From Amycolatopsis circi (GTDB lineage Bacteria > Actinomycetota > Actinomycetes > Mycobacteriales > Pseudonocardiaceae): a stretch of DNA of 64,000 nt. The stretch's first letter is position 1; the number at the start of each line of letters is the position of its first letter. This document shows positions 36,163 to 44,708 of the stretch, one piece after another. The notes below the pieces were generated by a model. The model was not told where the DNA came from, searched no databases, and saw only the letters and a program-made list of their open reading frames with translations. The position numbers and the translations under genes were made by a program. The stretch covers positions 1 through 64,000 of the forward strand of contig NZ_PQIA01000020.1 of NCBI RefSeq assembly GCF_003385235.1, given 5' to 3'.

Positions 36163-36180
36163 GCGCAGTCTTTTCCGGAG

Positions 36181-36210
36181 GGCCCGGCGGCTTCGGCTGC
36201 CGGGCCTTTT
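36181..36210 (+). terminator. Intrinsic terminator of rpsT
   Basis: Stem GGCCCGGC / GCCGGGCC with a TTCG-containing inner hairpin and TTTT after it, 18 nt downstream of the stop codon. Confidence 0.88.
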
Positions 36211-36363
36211 CCGTGTCTGCGGGGGTCGCATATCGGTTCGGCCCTGATGGCATGGCGACAACCGCCCGCGCCCGCAGACGGGTAACCGTCATGGCGTCCA
36301 GCGGAACGCCGCCTTTCCCACGGTGACGACGCAGCAGTCCGCTGCGGCGATGCCGTCTCTGCG

Positions 36364-37335
36364 TCAGCGGTCGCCCTTGGCCGCGACCACCTCGAGGACC
36401 GCGCGCTGCAAGGCGTAGTTCGAGTCCGCCGCCGCGCCCTTGACCTCGGCGTTCAGCCGCGCCACGATCCGCATCGCGGTCGCCAGGCCGTCCTGGCCCC
36501 AGCCGCGGGACTGCCCCTGAGCCTTGCGGATCTTCCACGGCGGCATGCCGAGTTCGCCCGCCATCTGGTTCGGGTTGCCTCGACCGGCTGCGGACACGCG
36601 AGCGATCGTGCGGACCGCGTCGGCGAGCGCGTCGGCCACCAGGACGTGCGGGACGCCCAGCTGCATCGCCCACTGCAGCGACTCCATCGCGGCCGCCCGG
36701 TCTCCCGCGACGGCCTTTTCCGCCACCGCGAAGCCGGTCACGTCGGCGCGTCCGGTGTGGTAGCGCCGGACCGCCTGCTCGTCGATGACTCCCCCGGTGT
36801 CGGCGACCAGCTGCGTCGCCGCCGAGGACAGTTCGCGCAGGTCCGAGCCCACCGAGTCGAGCAGCGCCATCAGGCCCGCGCCGTCGATCTTGCCGCCCGT
36901 GCGGCGCACCTCGTTGCGGACGAACGCCTCGCGCTCGGCCGGTTTGGTGAGCTTCGGGCATTCGGTGATCTCCGCGCCCGCTTTTTTCAACGCGCCCGGC
37001 AGCGCCTTCGCGGCCTTGCTCCGCCCGCCGCCGCTGTGCACGACCACGAGGACGATGCCGTCCGCCGGGGCCTTCACGTACGCCATGACCGCGTCGGACA
37101 ACTCCTGCGAGATGTCCTGCGCCGACTCCAGCACGATCACGCGGCCCTCTGCGAACAACGAAGGACTCACCAGCTCAGCCAGTACCGGCGGTGTGAGATC
37201 GGACACCCGCATCCGCGTGAGGTCGGCCGTCGGATCCGCGGCCTTGGCCGCGTCGAGGGACGCGCGCACAGCCCGTTCGATGAGCAGTTCTTCCTCGCCC
37301 GTGACGAGGTGCAGCGGCGCGGGTGCGGTGGTCAC
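36364..37335 (-). CDS. holA: DNA polymerase III subunit delta
   Basis: Clamp-loader delta subunit of 323 aa. LVTGEEELLIERAVRASL at the start, IVLVVVHSGGGRSKAAKALPGALKKAGAEI in the middle and a C-terminal collar domain (QMAGELGMPPWKIRKAQGQSRGW) are typical of HolA. It opens the sliding clamp for loading on DNA. Same place and strand as M. tuberculosis Rv2413c, though here a ThrC-family gene is inserted between holA and the com genes. Confidence 0.95.
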   Translation of the reverse strand: MTTAPAPLHLVTGEEELLIERAVRASLDAAKAADPTADLTRMRVSDLTPPVLAELVSPSLFAEGRVIVLESAQDISQELSDAVMAYVKAPADGIVLVVVHSGGGRSKAAKALPGALKKAGAEITECPKLTKPAEREAFVRNEVRRTGGKIDGAGLMALLDSVGSDLRELSSAATQLVADTGGVIDEQAVRRYHTGRADVTGFAVAEKAVAGDRAAAMESLQWAMQLGVPHVLVADALADAVRTIARVSAAGRGNPNQMAGELGMPPWKIRKAQGQSRGWGQDGLATAMRIVARLNAEVKGAAADSNYALQRAVLEVVAAKGDR

Positions 37336-37468
37336 CCGGCCATCTTCTCACCCGGCCGCCGGGCCGCCCGCCCCGGTGATGTGAGCCGCCTCCGTGGCAC
37401 GAGCTGATCGGGATGTCGTACGGTGTAGCCGAGGACGCGCCCACCGGCGCTCCGACAATCGAATACCG

Positions 37469-37598
37469 CTCATCCAGAGGGGCAGAGGGAACGGCCCGAC
37501 GAAGCCCCGGCAACCGGCGTGCAGCCTGTCATCCCGCGATCGCGGGGTAGCTGACGATCACGGTGCCAATTCCGGCCCGCTTCGGCGGGGCAGATGAG
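37469..37598 (+). ncRNA. SAM-I (S-box) riboswitch
   Basis: Conserved S-box elements in order: P1 5' strand CTCATC (37469-37474), GAGGGAACGGCCCGACGAA with the kink-turn (37485-37503), CCCCGGCAACC (37505-37515), GGTGCCAATTCC (37562-37573), and P1 3' strand GATGAG (37593-37598). The aptamer ends 14 nt before the ATG of the ThrC-family gene, and the ribosome-binding site AGGAAGGA overlaps the 3' edge of P1. No room remains for an intrinsic terminator, so SAM probably acts on translation initiation. Confidence 0.93.
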
Positions 37599-37612
37599 GA
37601 AGGAACCTCGCG

Positions 37613-38878
37613 ATGACTGCAGCCCTCAGCGCCACCTCCGCCAACAAGACGATCGACCTCGGTCCGGCCGTCGAACTGGTGTCGAAGGAAGAAGGGCACC
37701 GGCAGCCGCTCGCTCCGGAATTCGTTTCCGCCGAAGACTTCTCGCCGCTCGAGGTCGCCTACGACTTCGGCCGCGTCCGCCGCGAGGACATCGAGGCCGG
37801 CCCGCGCAACATCTGGCGCTACAAGAAACTCCTTCCCGTCCCCTCGACCGTCGAGGAGACTCCGAACACCGAGCCCGGCTGTACCCGGCTCGTGCGCGCC
37901 GACCGGCTCGCGAAGGAACTCGGCCTCAAGAGCCTGTGGGTCAAGGACGACACCGGAAACCCGACGCACTCGTTCAAGGACCGCGTGGTCGCCGTCGCGC
38001 TCGCCGCCGCCCGCGAGTTCGGCTTCGAGGTGCTCGCGTGTCCCTCGACCGGCAACCTGGCCAACGCGACCGCCGCCGCGGCGGCCCGCGCCGGCTGGCG
38101 ATCGGTCGTGCTGATCCCGAAGAACCTCGAGCGCGCGAAGATCCTCACCACTGCGGTCTACGACGGCGACCTGATCGCCGTCGACGGCAACTACGACGAC
38201 GTGAACCGGCTCGCCACCGAACTGGCCGGCGAGCACCCGAAGTGGGCGTTCGTGAACGTCAACGTCCGCCCGTACTACTCCGAGGGCTCGAAGACGCTCG
38301 CCTACGAGGTCGCCGAGCAGCTCGGCTGGCGGATTCCCGAGCAGATCGTCGTGCCGATCGCCTCCGGTTCACAGCTCACCAAGGTGGACAAGGGTTTCCG
38401 CGAGCTGGGCCAGCTCGGTCTCGTGGACGCCAGCCCGTACAAGGTGTTCGGCGCACAGGCCACCGGCTGCTCGCCGGTCTCCACCGCGTACCGCAACGGC
38501 CACGACGTGGTCCAGCCGGTGAAGCCGGACACCATCGCCCGCTCGCTCGCGATCGGCAACCCGGCCGACGGCCCGTACGTGCTCGACGTCGTCAACCGCA
38601 CCGGCGGCGCGATCGAGGACGTCACCGACGAAGAGGTCGTCGAAGGCATCCGGCTGCTCGCGCGCACCGAAGGCATCTTCACCGAGACCGCGGGCGGCGT
38701 CACCGTGGCGACCGCGAAGAAGCTCGTCGAAAGCGGCAAGCTCGATCCGGACGCCGAAACCGTCCTCCTCATCACCGGCGACGGCCTCAAGACCCTCGAC
38801 GCGGTCGAGAACCACATCGGCCCGAAGGCCACCGTGCCGCCGTCCGCCGCGGCCGTCGCCAAGGCGCTCGGCTACTGA
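37613..38878 (+). CDS. thrC: Threonine synthase-family PLP enzyme (ThrC; candidate MetM)
   Basis: Fold-type II PLP enzyme of 421 aa. The PLP lysine is K122 in NPTHSFKDR, with PSTGNLANATAAAAARAGW binding the phosphate, and the long N-terminal extension resembles plant/archaeal-type threonine synthases rather than the roughly 360-aa ThrC of the actinobacterial hom-thrC-thrB operon. It is controlled by a SAM-I riboswitch, which is unexpected for threonine synthesis. In Streptomyces a ThrC homologue (MetM) converts O-phosphohomoserine to homocysteine with a thiocarboxylated carrier protein (MetO); this gene is a strong candidate for that activity, although no MetO-like gene follows it here. Annotation as threonine synthase is the conservative alternative. 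Confidence 0.9.
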   Translation: MTAALSATSANKTIDLGPAVELVSKEEGHRQPLAPEFVSAEDFSPLEVAYDFGRVRREDIEAGPRNIWRYKKLLPVPSTVEETPNTEPGCTRLVRADRLAKELGLKSLWVKDDTGNPTHSFKDRVVAVALAAAREFGFEVLACPSTGNLANATAAAAARAGWRSVVLIPKNLERAKILTTAVYDGDLIAVDGNYDDVNRLATELAGEHPKWAFVNVNVRPYYSEGSKTLAYEVAEQLGWRIPEQIVVPIASGSQLTKVDKGFRELGQLGLVDASPYKVFGAQATGCSPVSTAYRNGHDVVQPVKPDTIARSLAIGNPADGPYVLDVVNRTGGAIEDVTDEEVVEGIRLLARTEGIFTETAGGVTVATAKKLVESGKLDPDAETVLLITGDGLKTLDAVENHIGPKATVPPSAAAVAKALGY

Positions 38879-38889
38879 CGTACCCGCCC

Positions 38890-38919
38890 GGGGTCCGCCG
38901 TCCTACCGCGGCGGACCCC
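38890..38919. terminator. Hairpin between thrC and comEC
   Basis: Perfect 10-bp stem GGGGTCCGCC / GGCGGACCCC with a 10-nt loop, between the convergent stops of the ThrC-family gene and comEC and overlapping the last codons of comEC. No T-tract. Confidence 0.5.
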
Positions 38920-41281
38920 GCGGCTCGCCTCGCCGGACGACCGCCGGTCCGCTTCCTCCAGGCAGAACGGCGGTGTCGCCGTCGACATCGGTCCGGGTGA
39001 CCAGCACTCCCATCGTGCCGAGAACGTCCACTGTGGACTTGCTCGGATGTCCGTATCCGTTGCCCGCGCCGACACTGATCAGCGCCGTGCGCGGCCGCAC
39101 TGCCGCGAGGAACTGCGGCAGCGAATACCTCGAACCGTGATGCGGCACCTTCAACACGTCGGCCCGCAAGTCGACGCCCTCGGCGAGCAGATCCGCTTGC
39201 GCGGCCAGTTCGACGTCTCCGGTCAGCAAAACCCGGCCAGCCGAGGTTTCCGCGCGCAGGACGACTGAGCTGTTGTTGATCATCGTCCCGTCCTGTAACG
39301 CGGGTGATCGAGTGGTGGCGTAACGCGGGCCGAGCACATCCAGCGACAGCCCCGGCCACTCCAGCCGTTGTCCCTCGCTCAATTGCACCAGCGGCACGCC
39401 ACGATGCTTTGCCTCTCCGGAAACCGACTGCCACGCCCACGCCGGAGCACGCCCCGGTCCCACCGCGATCGCACCGACCGCCCGCCCGTCAAAGACCGAG
39501 GCGAGTCCGCCGATGTGGTCCGCGTGCAGGTGGCTCAGCACCAGCAGCGGCACTCGATCAACGCCCAGCCGCCGCAGGCATTCGTCGACGGGTCCCGGCT
39601 CCGGCCCGGTGTCGACGACTACGGCGCGGCCGGGCTCGGCTGTCGCGAGCACTACCGCATCTCCTTGTCCGACATCGCATTCCGTCATCGCCCAGCCGTC
39701 CGGGGGCCAGCCAGGAGCCAAGACTTTGCCTGGCACGACCGTCAGCAGCACGACGACCAGCCCGATTGCCACCAGCAGCCGGAATCGGCGAAACCGCGCC
39801 GCCACGACGACAACGACCAGCAGGACCGCCGCGCACAATCCGCCCAGCCAGCCGCCGGGCCAGGACAGCGCCGCGCCGGGTGCCCTCGCACCGTGTCGGG
39901 CCACGGTGATGAGCCACCGGGCTTCCGGATCTGCCAATCGAATCAGCACGTGCCCTGCGCCTGGCCACCATGGCCCGACCACTGTCGCCAGCACGCCTAG
40001 CACGGTCACCGGCGCGACCACTGGTGCCGCGAGCACATTGGTGACCACCGAGACGAGGCTGACCGTGCCCGCCATACCAGCGATGACTGGCGCGGTGACC
40101 ACGAACGCGGCCAGCGGTACGGCAAGTCCTTCGGCGTAGCCAGGTGGAACTCCCCTGCGTACCAACGAATCTGCCCAGCGCGGCGCGAGCAGCACGAGCC
40201 CTGCCGTAGCGAGAACCGATAGCGCGAAACCGAAATTCGCCGCCATTGCCGGGTCCCAGGCCACCAGCACGCACACCGCGAACGCCAAGGCGGGCAACGC
40301 TGAACCGCGCCGTCCGAGGGCCAGCGCGAGCAAGCCGATGCCGCCCATGACGCCAGCCCGCACCACACTCGGTTCAGGCCCCACCAGGACGAGGAATCCC
40401 GCCAGACAAGCACCAGCCGCTGCTGCGGAAAACCTCGGACCTGCTCGAACCAATCGGCACAGCAACAGAACGGCTCCGCCGATGATCACGAGATTTCCGC
40501 CGCTCACTGCCATCAAGTGGGTGAGCCCGGAGGCCTTGAACTCACCCTCGACCTGTTGCGGCAACGCACTCGTATCGCCCAGCACCAGTCCAGGCAACAG
40601 CCCCGCCGGTTCCTCGGGCAGGATCCCGCACAGCGAATGCAAGCTGTTCCGCAAGACCGCGGCGGCGCGTTGCCACCACGGCGCAGGCCCGACAGCGGCT
40701 GGCGCGGCACGGACGGAGAGCACTGCAGCGGTCAACTCGCCGCTGCGTGCGGGCATGAGCCGTCCGGACGTCGTCGCTGCCTGGCCGGGCAGCAGCCCGC
40801 TCCATCCTGCGACCGGTGCGAGCAATAGAATCCGGCCGGTCGATTCGACGGGCTGACCGTCCACTGTGGCCGTTGTGACGCGCGCGGGAATCGCCACTGA
40901 CCGGGTGCCTGCCTGCTGGTCGGCGTAGCCAGTCTGGTGGATCGGCCGTGGACGCTCGCTGATCTCGACTCGCAGCGTCGCCGTCACGCCATGTACCGCA
41001 GCGACTGCCAGCGGGTCGGATGCCGCGTCGCGAATGCGCAGAGCTGTCGGCACTGCGGCAATCAGTCCGACCAGCAGTAACGCTCCCCCGGCACCTACGT
41101 ACTTGGCACGGCCGCGCGCTAGAAGCACCACAGCGCCGACGACCGCTACGACTCCGACCGCGGTCGCGACCCACCAGCCGAGTTGCAGTCCGGCGAGGGT
41201 GGCCGCCCATCCGGCGACGGCGGCGGCAACGAGGCGGAAATCGTGGTCTCGGCGCGACTTCTCCTCGGTTTCCAGCTTCAT
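38903..41281 (-). CDS. comEC: ComEC/Rec2-family DNA-uptake channel
   Basis: Membrane protein of 792 aa. A DUF4131-like N-terminal part is followed by the competence domain (PEEPAGLLPGLVLGDTSALP, then ASGLTHLMAVSGGNLVI) with many transmembrane helices, and a C-terminal metallo-beta-lactamase domain with HLHADH (LVLSHLHADHIGGLAS), which is thought to degrade the non-transported strand. Orthologue of M. tuberculosis Rv2414c. The ATG overlaps the comEA stop (ATGA). Whether the organism is naturally competent is unknown. Confidence 0.95.
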   Translation of the reverse strand: MKLETEEKSRRDHDFRLVAAAVAGWAATLAGLQLGWWVATAVGVVAVVGAVVLLARGRAKYVGAGGALLLVGLIAAVPTALRIRDAASDPLAVAAVHGVTATLRVEISERPRPIHQTGYADQQAGTRSVAIPARVTTATVDGQPVESTGRILLLAPVAGWSGLLPGQAATTSGRLMPARSGELTAAVLSVRAAPAAVGPAPWWQRAAAVLRNSLHSLCGILPEEPAGLLPGLVLGDTSALPQQVEGEFKASGLTHLMAVSGGNLVIIGGAVLLLCRLVRAGPRFSAAAAGACLAGFLVLVGPEPSVVRAGVMGGIGLLALALGRRGSALPALAFAVCVLVAWDPAMAANFGFALSVLATAGLVLLAPRWADSLVRRGVPPGYAEGLAVPLAAFVVTAPVIAGMAGTVSLVSVVTNVLAAPVVAPVTVLGVLATVVGPWWPGAGHVLIRLADPEARWLITVARHGARAPGAALSWPGGWLGGLCAAVLLVVVVVAARFRRFRLLVAIGLVVVLLTVVPGKVLAPGWPPDGWAMTECDVGQGDAVVLATAEPGRAVVVDTGPEPGPVDECLRRLGVDRVPLLVLSHLHADHIGGLASVFDGRAVGAIAVGPGRAPAWAWQSVSGEAKHRGVPLVQLSEGQRLEWPGLSLDVLGPRYATTRSPALQDGTMINNSSVVLRAETSAGRVLLTGDVELAAQADLLAEGVDLRADVLKVPHHGSRYSLPQFLAAVRPRTALISVGAGNGYGHPSKSTVDVLGTMGVLVTRTDVDGDTAVLPGGSGPAVVRRGEPRGPPR

Positions 41282-42726
41282 CCGACGGTCACCTGCTCGC
41301 GGAGCTTCTGGAACTTGCTCTCGCCGATGCCGTCGACGTCACGGAGTTGTTCGACGCTCGAGAATCCGCCGTGCTGCGTGCGCCAGTCGGTGATGCGCCG
41401 GGCGGTGACCTCGCCGACGCCCGGGAGGCTGTCGAGTTGTTCGGGGGTCGCGGAATTCAGGTCGATCTTGCTGGCGGCGGCAGCTGACCCGGCTGGTGCC
41501 GCCTGGGCGGCGGGAACGCCGACTGCCAGTTGCTCGCCGTCGGTGAGTTTGCGGGCGAGGTTCAATGCGGTCAGATCGACGCCCGGGTCGGCACCGCCAG
41601 CTGCGCGCAGGGCATCGGCGACGCGAGAGCCCGAGGGCACGGTGACGAGTCCTGGTGAACGCACGTGGCCGACGACGCTGATTACTAAGTTCTCGTTGGC
41701 TTTCGACGCGTGCGGCACTTGCGCGCGGGCTGTTGGGAGTGGCGGGGCGATCTCGGCTGCGGGTGAGCGGCCGAAAATCGCCAGGCCACCGGCGATGACT
41801 GCGGCGGCGGCCAGCAAGGCCAGGACGAAGATCATTCCCCGGCGGCCCAGGAAGCCCGGCAGGCCGGTTGCTCCGGGGAGCCAACGGCGTGTCCACCGCT
41901 GTTCGGTGTGTTCCGGCAGCCAGCTGCGGACCAGTTTGCCGCCGGGCAATTCGGTTTCCGGAGGGGGTGGGTTGTCGGCGAGTGCGGACAGGCGGGCTTT
42001 ACGGCCCAGTGGGCGCGAGCGTGGCGTGGAGTTGGAGGGCAGACCGTCCGCAACAGTCGCAGGTTGACCGCCCAGAAGCGTTGAGCTGTCGGCAAAAGAA
42101 GACAGGCGGGCTTTCCGGCCCAGTGGCCGCGAAAGTGGCATGGAGCTGGACGGCAAACCGTCCGCGGCAGTCGCGGGCTGACCGCCCAGAAGCGGCGAAC
42201 TGTCAGCAAATGCAGACAGGCGGGCTTTGCGACCTGGTGGCCGCGAGAGTGGCATGGAGCCGGACGGCAAACCGTCCGCAGCAGTCGCGGACTGACCGTC
42301 CACAAGCGGCGAACTGTCAGCAAATGAGGACAGGCGGGCTTTCCAGCCCGGTGTTCGCGAGTGCGGCATCGAGTCGGGTGCCCCGTCGGCCGCGCCTGCC
42401 AGCGGGGAGCCGTCGGCGCTCGCCGAAGATCGGTTCGGCACGTCCGGCGACTGGTCGTCGGGAGAAGGAGAACTGTCGGCACCGGCAGACAGTCGTTGCT
42501 TCGGTCCCCCGTCCCGGGCGCGCACGCCAGGCGGCTCAGCATCCACGGACAGCTGGCTGTCTGCGCTTGCCGACAACCGTCCGCGCGCTGATCGTCCCAG
42601 GGGCAGCCAGCGACGTGCTGGCCGGACGGGGCTGGCAACAGGCGGGAGAGCGGCCAGCTGGTCGGCCAGCCAGGTGAGCCTGACGTTGACGGGAGTGCCC
42701 GGATCCCGGGCGGAATTCTCGAACAC
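41278..42726 (-). CDS. comEA: ComEA-like DNA-binding protein with repeat-rich N-terminus
   Basis: Protein of 482 aa, far longer than typical ComEA (about 200-300 aa). Residues 1-300 form a low-complexity cytoplasmic-side region made of seven RLSxxAD-type motifs, including three nearly identical 38-residue repeats from R131. A transmembrane helix (MIFVLALLAAAAVIAGGLAIF, about 302-323) is followed by an SLBB domain (VGHVRSPGLVTVPSGSRVADAL) and a C-terminal double helix-hairpin-helix (KIDLNSATPEQLDSLPGVGEVTARRI) that binds DNA. The C-terminal modules place DNA binding outside the membrane, feeding ComEC, to which it is coupled by a 4-nt overlap. Confidence 0.92.
   Translation of the reverse strand: MFENSARDPGTPVNVRLTWLADQLAALPPVASPVRPARRWLPLGRSARGRLSASADSQLSVDAEPPGVRARDGGPKQRLSAGADSSPSPDDQSPDVPNRSSASADGSPLAGAADGAPDSMPHSRTPGWKARLSSFADSSPLVDGQSATAADGLPSGSMPLSRPPGRKARLSAFADSSPLLGGQPATAADGLPSSSMPLSRPLGRKARLSSFADSSTLLGGQPATVADGLPSNSTPRSRPLGRKARLSALADNPPPPETELPGGKLVRSWLPEHTEQRWTRRWLPGATGLPGFLGRRGMIFVLALLAAAAVIAGGLAIFGRSPAAEIAPPLPTARAQVPHASKANENLVISVVGHVRSPGLVTVPSGSRVADALRAAGGADPGVDLTALNLARKLTDGEQLAVGVPAAQAAPAGSAAAASKIDLNSATPEQLDSLPGVGEVTARRITDWRTQHGGFSSVEQLRDVDGIGESKFQKLREQVTVG
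41974..42360 (-). repeat. Tandem 114-bp repeats within comEA
   Basis: Three head-to-tail 38-codon units starting at R131, R169 and R207 of ComEA, a partial fourth from R245, and an earlier, more diverged unit around R99-R124. The unit reads RLSAFADSSPLLGGQPATAAD, continuing GLPSSSMPLSRPPGRKA. Similarity holds at nucleotide level, so the array is young and could vary in number between strains. Confidence 0.9.
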
Positions 42727-42963
42727 ACGATCGACGCTAGGTGTCGGCGGGTGCGACGGCGAGAGGGTTCCGCGCGATCTGTGGACAACCCGCCCCTTGG
42801 GGACAACTCAGCCGTCACCGCCGAAGACGCACCGGAATGTGTCGGAGTGCGCGGTCATACTGGCTGGTTTGCCTGCGGCACCGGCGATCGAAAAGCGTTC
42901 GCTCCTGCCGTTGTCCTCCGCTAGACCTGGTAGTCAGCCGTCGAACAGGAGCACGCCATCGCT

Positions 42964-43884
42964 GTGAACCACACCGACTTGACCCTGCGTCCGATCACCG
43001 GGCCGGAAGAACTCGACCTCTTCTGCCAGCTCACCTACGCCCTCGACCACGAACTGGCCGACGACCTCGCCGCCGGTCGCCGTCGGCCGGGCTGGATGTG
43101 GGTCGCGCTTCGTGGCGGCGAACTCGTCGCCAGGGCTGCGTGGTGGGGTCGCGCCGAGGAACTGGTCCCGTTCCTGCTGGACGTGTTCGACCTCGAAGAC
43201 GTGGCTGTCGGCGTGCAGCTGCTGCGAACCGCGATGGCCGAGATCCTGCCCGCGGACGCCAGGACGCCGACTTACCAACGGATGGTCCCCTCAGATTGGC
43301 GCGGAAAAGCCGCGACCCGAAGCGCTGCCGAAGGCCGGATGAGGGCGCTCGAACAAACCGGTGCTCGACTGCTTGCCGAGAGGCTGCGTTTCGAGTGGCG
43401 TCCTGGGACTCCTGTCCCGTCGCCCCACCGGCTGGTTTTCCGTCCTATCCGCGACGAGGACGAGATCATCGACCTGATGACCCGCGTCCTGGACGGGACG
43501 CTCGACGCCCACAGCCGCGACGACCTGACCCGGACGTCCGCTCGTGCGGCGGCGATCCGGCATTACGAAGACGAACTGGCGCACTACCGCAGCCCGCGGG
43601 ATTGGTGGCGGGTCGCGACGCGACCCGACGGCACGCCGGTCGGGTTCGTCACGCCCGCGCGCAACAACTACAACCCCCTCATCGGGTATCTCGCCGTCCT
43701 GCCGGAGCATCGCGGCAACGGCTACATCGACGACATTCTCGCCGAGGGCACCCGAATCCTTGCCGCCCAACAAGTTCCTCGCATCCGGGCGGCGACCGAT
43801 CTCGGCAATGTCCCGATGGCGAACGCGTTCCGGCGCGCCGGGTACGTCGACTTCGAGCGAACGATCACCATGGCCTGGCCATGA
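42964..43884 (+). CDS. GNAT-family N-acetyltransferase (two-domain)
   Basis: Protein of 306 aa starting GTG. It contains a degenerate N-terminal GNAT half (LTLRPITGPEELDLFCQL) and an intact C-terminal GNAT domain with acetyl-CoA motif GYLAVLPEHRGNGYIDDIL and ATDLGNVPMANAFRRAGY. It lies between comEA and degV, where M. tuberculosis has eis, another GNAT protein, but is not Eis-like in length and is on the opposite strand. Followed by the DUF3626 gene with 4-nt overlap. Substrate unknown. Confidence 0.88.
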   Translation: MNHTDLTLRPITGPEELDLFCQLTYALDHELADDLAAGRRRPGWMWVALRGGELVARAAWWGRAEELVPFLLDVFDLEDVAVGVQLLRTAMAEILPADARTPTYQRMVPSDWRGKAATRSAAEGRMRALEQTGARLLAERLRFEWRPGTPVPSPHRLVFRPIRDEDEIIDLMTRVLDGTLDAHSRDDLTRTSARAAAIRHYEDELAHYRSPRDWWRVATRPDGTPVGFVTPARNNYNPLIGYLAVLPEHRGNGYIDDILAEGTRILAAQQVPRIRAATDLGNVPMANAFRRAGYVDFERTITMAWP

Positions 43885-44708
43885 TTCGCGACGAACCCTG
43901 GGAACGTGCGGTTGCCCACGTAGCCCAGTCGGCGGAAGGCAGCCCGGCGGATCCGTCGTGGCGGGTCACGCTGCATTTCCACCCCGACCGGCTGGTCAAC
44001 GGGGTGCCGATTCTCGAGAGCATGGCGCGAGACGGCCGGTACCGCTCGCAGTTCGAGACCGGCGTCAGCAACGGCGGGCTCACCGCGCATCCGGGAGGAG
44101 ACCGCTGGCGCTGGGAAAGCCGGTTGTTCGCTGGCGTCTACGACGACGTCGCGGCAAAGCATCGGCCGAAATACGGGTCGCTGAATTTCCGCGGCCGCAG
44201 AACCGGCGGCTCACCGCGGTTCGGCTCGGCCTATCTGCGGCTCTCAAAGCACACGATGTCCCGCACGACTTTCGCCTATCCCGACAGCGTCTTCGAGCCG
44301 ACATCGTTCGGCGTCGAGACACGATTGTCGGCTCTGGTCGCGCTTGCCGAGGCTGACGATCAGGACTTGCTGGACGACTACATCGAGGCGCAGGTGCACG
44401 GCGAAGTGGACCTAACGCGAGATGTTGAGGCGCTAGTTCTCGATCCGTCCTATCGAGGAACCGAAGTCGAGGCGGCAGCCCGAAAACTAGGCCCGATCGA
44501 ATGGCACCAAGGGTTTCGGCTCACCACCGCCGAACTGCTCCGGCAACCCGATTACCGCGGGCCGAAATTCACCGCGCTTAGCGATGAACTCGCTGAGGGC
44601 GGACACCTCGACCCGCGCATCCTCGGCAACGCCACCGGCCAGGACGAGCAAGATCTCAAACGCGTCTGGCACCTGCTCGCGCGATTCGGCAACCAGGAAC
44701 TCGGCTAG
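43881..44708 (+). CDS. DUF3626-family protein
   Basis: Protein of 275 aa matching my recollection of DUF3626, a family of unknown function. Conserved-looking blocks are VTLHFHPDRLV, FETGVSNGGLTAHPGGDR, HRPKYGSLNFR, GSPRFGSAYLRLS and EAQVHGEVDLTRDVEALVLDPSY. The strand-like pattern with an R, an S and a Glu-rich loop raises the possibility of an ADP-ribosyltransferase-like fold (inference). The ATG overlaps the GNAT stop (ATGA), so the two proteins are probably functionally linked. Its stop overlaps the convergent degV stop by 4 nt. Confidence 0.82.
   Translation: MIRDEPWERAVAHVAQSAEGSPADPSWRVTLHFHPDRLVNGVPILESMARDGRYRSQFETGVSNGGLTAHPGGDRWRWESRLFAGVYDDVAAKHRPKYGSLNFRGRRTGGSPRFGSAYLRLSKHTMSRTTFAYPDSVFEPTSFGVETRLSALVALAEADDQDLLDDYIEAQVHGEVDLTRDVEALVLDPSYRGTEVEAAARKLGPIEWHQGFRLTTAELLRQPDYRGPKFTALSDELAEGGHLDPRILGNATGQDEQDLKRVWHLLARFGNQELG

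Noticed and set aside
37469..37598. SAM-IV rather than SAM-I class for the riboswitch
   Set aside because: The core elements GAGGGA, CGGCAACC and GGTGCCAATTCC in this order follow the S-box (SAM-I) pattern.
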